From: Callorhinus ursinus
Taxonomy: Eukaryota; Chordata; Mammalia; Carnivora; Otariidae
DNA: 64,000 bases
Direction: 5' to 3'
Assembly (NCBI RefSeq): GCF_003265705.1
Contig: NW_020313159.1
Coordinates: 706,919-770,918, forward strand
The position numbers and the translations under genes were made by a program. Shown here piece after piece: positions 58,448 to 64,000 of the stretch. Position 1 is the stretch's first letter, and each line of letters begins with the position of its first letter. The notes beneath the pieces are model-generated. The model saw nothing but the letters and a program-made list of their open reading frames with translations, was not told where the DNA came from and searched no databases.

Positions 58448-61400
58448 GGAGCAGAGACTTGAGGTCCAGGTGCAGCAACGGTTCACCAAAGTCACCGAGG
58501 CGGCCCCTCTGTGTCCCGTTACCATTTCCTGCCGACAGAGGGACTCCCCATTTATTAACAGTAAAATAAAATATAAAAAGGAAAGTGTCCCCTCCGCCCT
58601 CTCTGTATATTAGCCTGCTCGTTCCCCATGACGAGTACTCCCGGATGCCTGACTGTGCTGACTTGCTTCGCCCGGTGCAGCTGGGTCCTGGGCTCTGGCC
58701 CACGTCCCGATCCTGCTTGTGGGCGCGTGTGGGTAACAGAAGGGTCCTGACCCCCGGGCCGGTCAGCCCCACATTCCAAACTCACTCTTTAATCCAGGGA
58801 TGAAACACACAGTTTAGGCAGGGCCTGTTGTCTGAAACTATTGCTGTAAACCCTTTTTATGAAAACGTTCAGGAAATGAGAATTTTACTCCTTGCAAAGA
58901 ATTGCTCTGGTACAAAGAGGAAACAGCACAATTAAGTGTTACTGAGGACCTGTGAAATCAGCAAACAAAACCCACAGGCTCCATCCTGGGGTCAGTGCGT
59001 GTCTCCTCCAGCACCGTGCTGGGGAACCCTAAGTGCCGTGCTTACAATGACGGGCGAGGCCCAGCACGGCGCGTCATACAGAAGGATTCCACTCCGCTTA
59101 ATGACGGTCACGTGACCTCCTTGTAATGCCGGGAAACAGACGGATGCACTCTAACACCATCTCAACGAGGATTAAGACAGAAATATTTTATTGTTAGATG
59201 ACTCTTGTTTAATCAGAGAGCATTCCCGTAGGCTTGAGTCTGCCGTGCTGGATGGCTTCAGACGCTGTCCACGATGTGCAGCCGAGCTCGGGCCATCCTG
59301 CTCGAGGAGACCGGGTCTCAGGTTTGCCTTCCGCAAGCTCTCCTGTCCCGCTATCTTTCCTGTCTCTGGCCTCCCCTGAATTCTCTCTGATTCACAGGCT
59401 TGTCTTCCACTCCCAGGTGGAACCCGAGTCCCGCAGAGGAAGCTAACAGCATACAGCGCTCATGAGGTGTTGGCTGGCTTCACGCCATATCCTCACAACC
59501 AACTTGCTGGTAAATATTTGGCTAGCTCACTTCCCCATCGCTGCTTTCATCCAGAGTATCTATGGGGCTGATTATGTTCCTCCAGATGCCCTGTTTTACA
59601 TTTTCCAGATTGGGTTTCGTTTTGTGATTTGCTGCCATATTTCTTCAAAGCTCGAGTGCCGGCTGCCATATGCCTGCGATCCTCATTCTCCGTCAGCCTC
59701 AGCACGCCTTGCAACAAGGCGAGGGTCACATCGCAAAACAAAAACCAAAGCCTGGGCAGGGAGTCAAGGCAGGCTGCACACGGCGCCAACAGAAGCCTGT
59801 CCACGAAGCTCCTTCCAGGGAAGTCTGCTGCCCAGACCTCACTCTGCACCCACAGCAGATCCTGGCGCAGGCATTCGGAGGCGGATAGCCTGGCAAGCAA
59901 ACGTGCGAGAGGGTGACTGTGTCCTGGATGCAGGAGGGCCCTGGAGGGCATATGTGGGAGAGGGACAGAGAGACAAGGGGAGGGGAGGGAGAGCCGCGGA
60001 GAGTAACACGGAAATAAATTACGGGCAAGAAGCTATGATTTCCCATTCGTGAGAGAGGATCCTCAAAGCCAGGTCCCTGCATGCTCTGAAAACACTTATT
60101 TTCTTTCTGGGTGGAGTCACTTGCGTGTCCTGTGTTGACAGTGCCGTCAGACCTGATGTTACATGCACAGCCGCCCCCTTCAGGCATGTGAGCTGGATCT
60201 GCGGTCTGCGCGGTGCTGGATGTGACCGGCCCCAGCATACAAAGGTAAGGGAGGATAGGGCAGTGGGGTAGGACCCCCTCTGCCTGGAGCCCGCCAGCTA
60301 TCCGGGCTACAGGGAAAGCTGGGTGGGAGCGTGCAGACAGGAGCGCTGGGCGTGCACGTCCGGATAACCCAGCCCGAGAGCCTCGCTTGAATGGACTGGC
60401 CTCGCCCGCAATGGCCTGCCCAGCTCGGTACAGCTGGGTTCCTCTACGGGTCTTTCTACCTGCCAGGTTTATGACCTTGGGTCCCCGTCTGATGCCGGCA
60501 GTCACCCTTGCCCCGTATACTCTTGAAGATGTCCCAAGGAGCCCTCTGGATTCCAGGGCTGGCCCGGCCTCCCCTGCGTCCACAGGGCACAGACCAAGTT
60601 GGAGGGAGATGGACGAAGAACCACGTCCTGCCCACATCTGACCTTGCCCTTCTCCTGCGACATTGCTGTTTGAGTGCCCCCTGGGGTTCCTGGTCTTCTG
60701 GGGGCAACAGACCCTTCTGTTGGCACAGCTCTGACCAGGACCGTCCCCCCTGCCCGAGACGGTCTTCCTGGGTCCCTCTACCTCTGGGACCACTCTACCT
60801 GTAGGCTCTGTTCTGTTTTCTGGGCGATACCCGGTCCTCAGAAGGGTGCCCCATATCCTGCCGGGCCCACCAGCATGGATATGCTGTCAGGAATGCACAG
60901 CGCTGCATGGATCCCAGCGGTGGCTGGGGGCCGCTGTGTTCAGAAGTGGGGTCAGCCCAGCAGGATGTACTGTGAGGGGAAAGGGGAAAGAGAGGCATGG
61001 ACGGGGCCGTGACGTTACTGAGGGCAGCAGAGGAAAGCAAGGCGGGAGAAGTCTGGGAAAGCCGGCACTCTGGAGCAGAAACCGCTGGTGTAAATGTTCT
61101 GCTTCCGTCTCCCGTGATGTGTGCACCCTTTGAAGACACACATGTGTGCGACCAGTTTTATGGAGAGAATGCTCTTAAAAGGCAGTTCAAAGAATTATTA
61201 CTTTTTTAAAATGCCATATTAGTGGAAGTTCCAGCAGCGGTGAACAAGTTTCAGTGTCTGGGCTAAAAAGTAAAGTTACACATTTTATTCTTAATTGCCT
61301 CAAGGATCTTTAAATGCGGGCGGGGAGAGATGTCAACAGGAAGAAATGAAGAACCCTGAGGATGGGGAGTGGAGAGGCCCTGGGTGCTGCCCAGGACCCC

Positions 61401-64000
61401 ATGCTGCAGGTGTGTGACCGTCCGCGGCATGGACCGAAGGTGTTCTCAGTCACGGGGGACAAGGGGGGTGGGGGGGTCCTTGCAGGGAAACATCAAAGTC
61501 CTTTCTGACATCTTTGGAACCAAGTCAGACGATGTGTTTAAACATCCCATATGTTTTTCAGCTGTTATTTTTATTTATTTCTGCAAAACTGACTTTTAAA
61601 ATAAAGTAAAAGAATAATACATCACAGTAATAGAGTTAAAATATAAAACTTGGGGGATTTCTGGCATTCTCCTTGGCTTTACCAAGCCCTGCTTCCCTGT
61701 TCTTCTTCACACTCTGCTGCGGGATGAGGTGGCCTGCCACAGGGCCATTGTGAATAAGTTTCTTTTCTCAATGAACAGACCCCTGCCCCGGTGGTCTCTT
61801 CCAGAAATACTGATTTACTGCAGCCCCCCGTGGGTACAAGAGCCACACACATATGAATGCAGCTAGAAATGAGCTGGTGTGACTCAGGAAACTCCAGAAT
61901 TTTCTAGCCAGGCATATTGCTTCACTGCCGGTTGAACAACCTCTTTTTGTCAAAAATGTTCTAAATTTATGCCAGATCACAAGTGGTTCAGTAAGGAAAA
62001 GCAATTCTAAGTACAATAGCCAGAAGTATAGTTGTGTTTGCGATTCTTGAGATTTCTTGCAACCAGGCACCCATTACGAAATGCAAGGCAGGCTTACTTC
62101 TTTCCTGGTGGGAGCTACGTCCAGATCTAATCAGTGGACACAGAGGCCCTGCCAGCACGTTTAAACCATTTCAACCTCTAGAGGCAGAATTCAGGAAAGC
62201 ACCACTGGCCCATCTCAGGTCCCGTGAGAAAAGCAACTCTCAGTCCTGCACTGGCCTCTGCTTCCACATAGCACACAGCAGGGCCATCCATGCCTCCGAA
62301 AAGATGGTCTCGGGATCACATCCCTTCTTCAGACAACTCCTAATCATTTTTGTGTGAATTGCAGGGTCCAACTCAAGAAAGAAAGTCAAGGGACGACGGG
62401 AAAGTCAGTGCTACAGCTCTGTGCAGGGGGGCTGACCGGGGGCTCACATGGCTCAGAATCCCAGAAAGCGCCTCTGCGAAAGTCTAAAAACTGGCACAAA
62501 TTTTAGCAACTAAATTGGCCTTTGCATACTTCTAAAGAGAGGCAGGGGTCAATAGAAACCCGGGAGACCATAAAAGAAACATGCAAATTGACAAATGTGT
62601 TCTCTGATCACGACGTCAGCCGCTCAGTCATCCTGGCCCATTTGCGAGACTCTAACACCAATTCATGCCTCTGGTGTTTGTATGACCTGTTTTACTGATG
62701 GCTGTGCTGTGAGAAAAATGGAGGAATAGCTGGGTTTCCAGCTCAGAGCACTCTGGGGTTTCTCCGGGGGCAGGGCACTGGGCATCGGGGAGGTCAGAGC
62801 AGAGGGAACAGAACTGTGTTCACGGACCCATGTGACTAGTAAAGATGGACGGGCACATCCACAGATAGGGGGCTGGACCAGCACGGGGCAGGGCATTCAT
62901 GTGGCAAGTCAGTACAGAGTCTACCGAGAGGATTCCACATGGGTTGGCGTTGTGGGTCTCAGGCAGGCGGGGCTGCTGTGAGGGGCTGGGTCCCTGCCTG
63001 ACGAACACGAGCTCTCCTCGGACACCAACAAACGCAAGGCGCCCGAAGCACAAGAACAAGCGTGTGAAGAGAGGGTTCTGGAAGCTCCTCGGGGACCAGT
63101 GGTGCGCTGTCCGCCTGTTTCCGGTCACTCGCCAGCAAGTGCGTGTAATGCACCCAAGCAGTGAGAGGGGCTACAGCTCTGAGCCCCGGGGCCAGGACGG
63201 CAGCACGGCGCGGATGCGGTGCCCCTCCTCCCCTGGTACCCGTCTGGGTTGGCAGCCATGTGGATTAAAGGCTGACAGCCCAGTGTCAGGGGTCACTGTT
63301 TCAGTGTTTAATAAAAATCTTACTTTCCCAGAAGACACATTTTTACATACAGGGCCTGAATTATTTTGGCTCCTGAACCTGTGAGTTGGAATTAATTTGT
63401 GTGACTAATTCATGTCAGAAATTCACAAAAAGAATGTTTCAATTGCCACAAACCAAAGGGATTATTTAAGTATGCATCCTGGCTAGAACACCTGATTTAC
63501 CCCATTGTGAAAACCTGCATATGAGCTTGTTCTATTTTTCAGTAATGGCCCCCTAAAAAGAAATGGGACGGAAAATAACAGGGAATACCCTGCCTGATGT
63601 AAGAGTGAGATAAGCAAACAGCCAGAGAACGCAAGTGTGTTTGAAACTGCCATCTGAGAGAGCGAGAGGCTGAGGAGTTAGTAAGCAGCTTAGGCGGTTT
63701 CGTACTTTTGAGCCCATCGATCACTAGTGCTGGAGACCAGAACAATGCAAGGGAACTTTAGATCCCACAAACTCACTTGATGTGCACTCCCCAGCATCTG
63801 CAGTGTCCCTACATCAATTCCCACTCACTCTCCATAGAGTAACAGTGCATCTTAACCATGTGCTCAGGAAATGCTTACATTTGGCATCTGGGACTTGAAT
63901 ATTAATCCACATGGATGAATCCCATAAACTAAAGACTGGGCAGTGAGTGGACAAGAGGTTTAAAGGGAAGTAGAGTTATGGGATGAAAAAGGAATCAGAC
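58448..64000. other. Unique sequence, no gene supported
   Basis: Mixed composition with AT-richer blocks at 58800-59000, 59150-59230, 61180-61320, 61550-62070 and 63300-63560 that lack recognisable repeats and might hold regulatory elements. GC-rich 59.7-60.8 kb contains the window's longest open frame, 355 codons on the minus strand (59726-60793), judged non-coding. No transposon was recognised in the last 5.5 kb. Confidence 0.4.

Noticed and set aside
59462..60247. Plus-strand exon ending at a strong donor (acaaag/gtaagg near 60246)
   Set aside because: The 196-codon frame stops at about 60052, well before the donor, and no acceptor or domain supports it.

Overview
This is mammalian nuclear DNA, almost certainly from a carnivore of the dog-like suborder. 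The evidence is seven copies or part-copies of the tRNA-Lys-derived CAN-SINE and five insertions of the L1 subfamily typical of carnivores. I see no SINE with the dog-specific (SINEC_Cf-type) head, so a bear, seal or weasel-type (arctoid) carnivore is more likely than a dog; this is inference from memory of the families.

I found no protein-coding gene, RNA gene, origin, operon or CRISPR array that I can support. The window reads as intergenic or deep-intronic DNA in which GC-rich tracts (1-0.4 kb, 6.6-7.7 kb, 12-17 kb, 41.5-47.5 kb, 54-61 kb) alternate with AT-rich tracts (17.8-18.6, 20-28, 49-52.7 kb). Most open frames in the GC-rich parts are long only because stop codons are rare there.

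Layout: 1-405 is a CpG island cut by the window edge, perhaps the promoter of a gene lying to the left. 0.4-20 kb is mostly unique sequence with two SINEs, two short young L1 tails, and scattered MIR/L2 relics, plus AT-rich blocks carrying homeodomain and octamer motifs that look like regulatory elements. About 20.2-25.4 kb is one ancient, decayed L1 on the minus strand, split by two adjacent SINEs. About 27.6-31.3 kb is an ancient L1 on the plus strand, missing its central reverse-transcriptase region and carrying a MIR and an LTR-like insert. 31.3-41 kb holds unique sequence, short L1 tails, an L2, a MIR and a SINE. 41.1-41.5 kb is a 427-bp TG-rich array. 42-47.5 kb is GC-rich and contains a perfectly repeated 74-bp segment 3.3 kb apart. 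48-52.9 kb is a nest: old L1, then a SINE and a 3.6-kb younger L1 inserted in the opposite direction. 53-64 kb has L2 relics, a (GGC)14 repeat in a small CpG-rich patch, a headless SINE and otherwise unique sequence.

The observations most worth following are the exact 74-bp duplication, the CpG island, the (GGC)14 tract, the candidate regulatory blocks near 8, 15.4, 18 and 27 kb, the unexplained inserts in the 27.6-31.3 kb L1, and a weak candidate minus-strand exon at 42.6 kb. I do not see a new biological system here.
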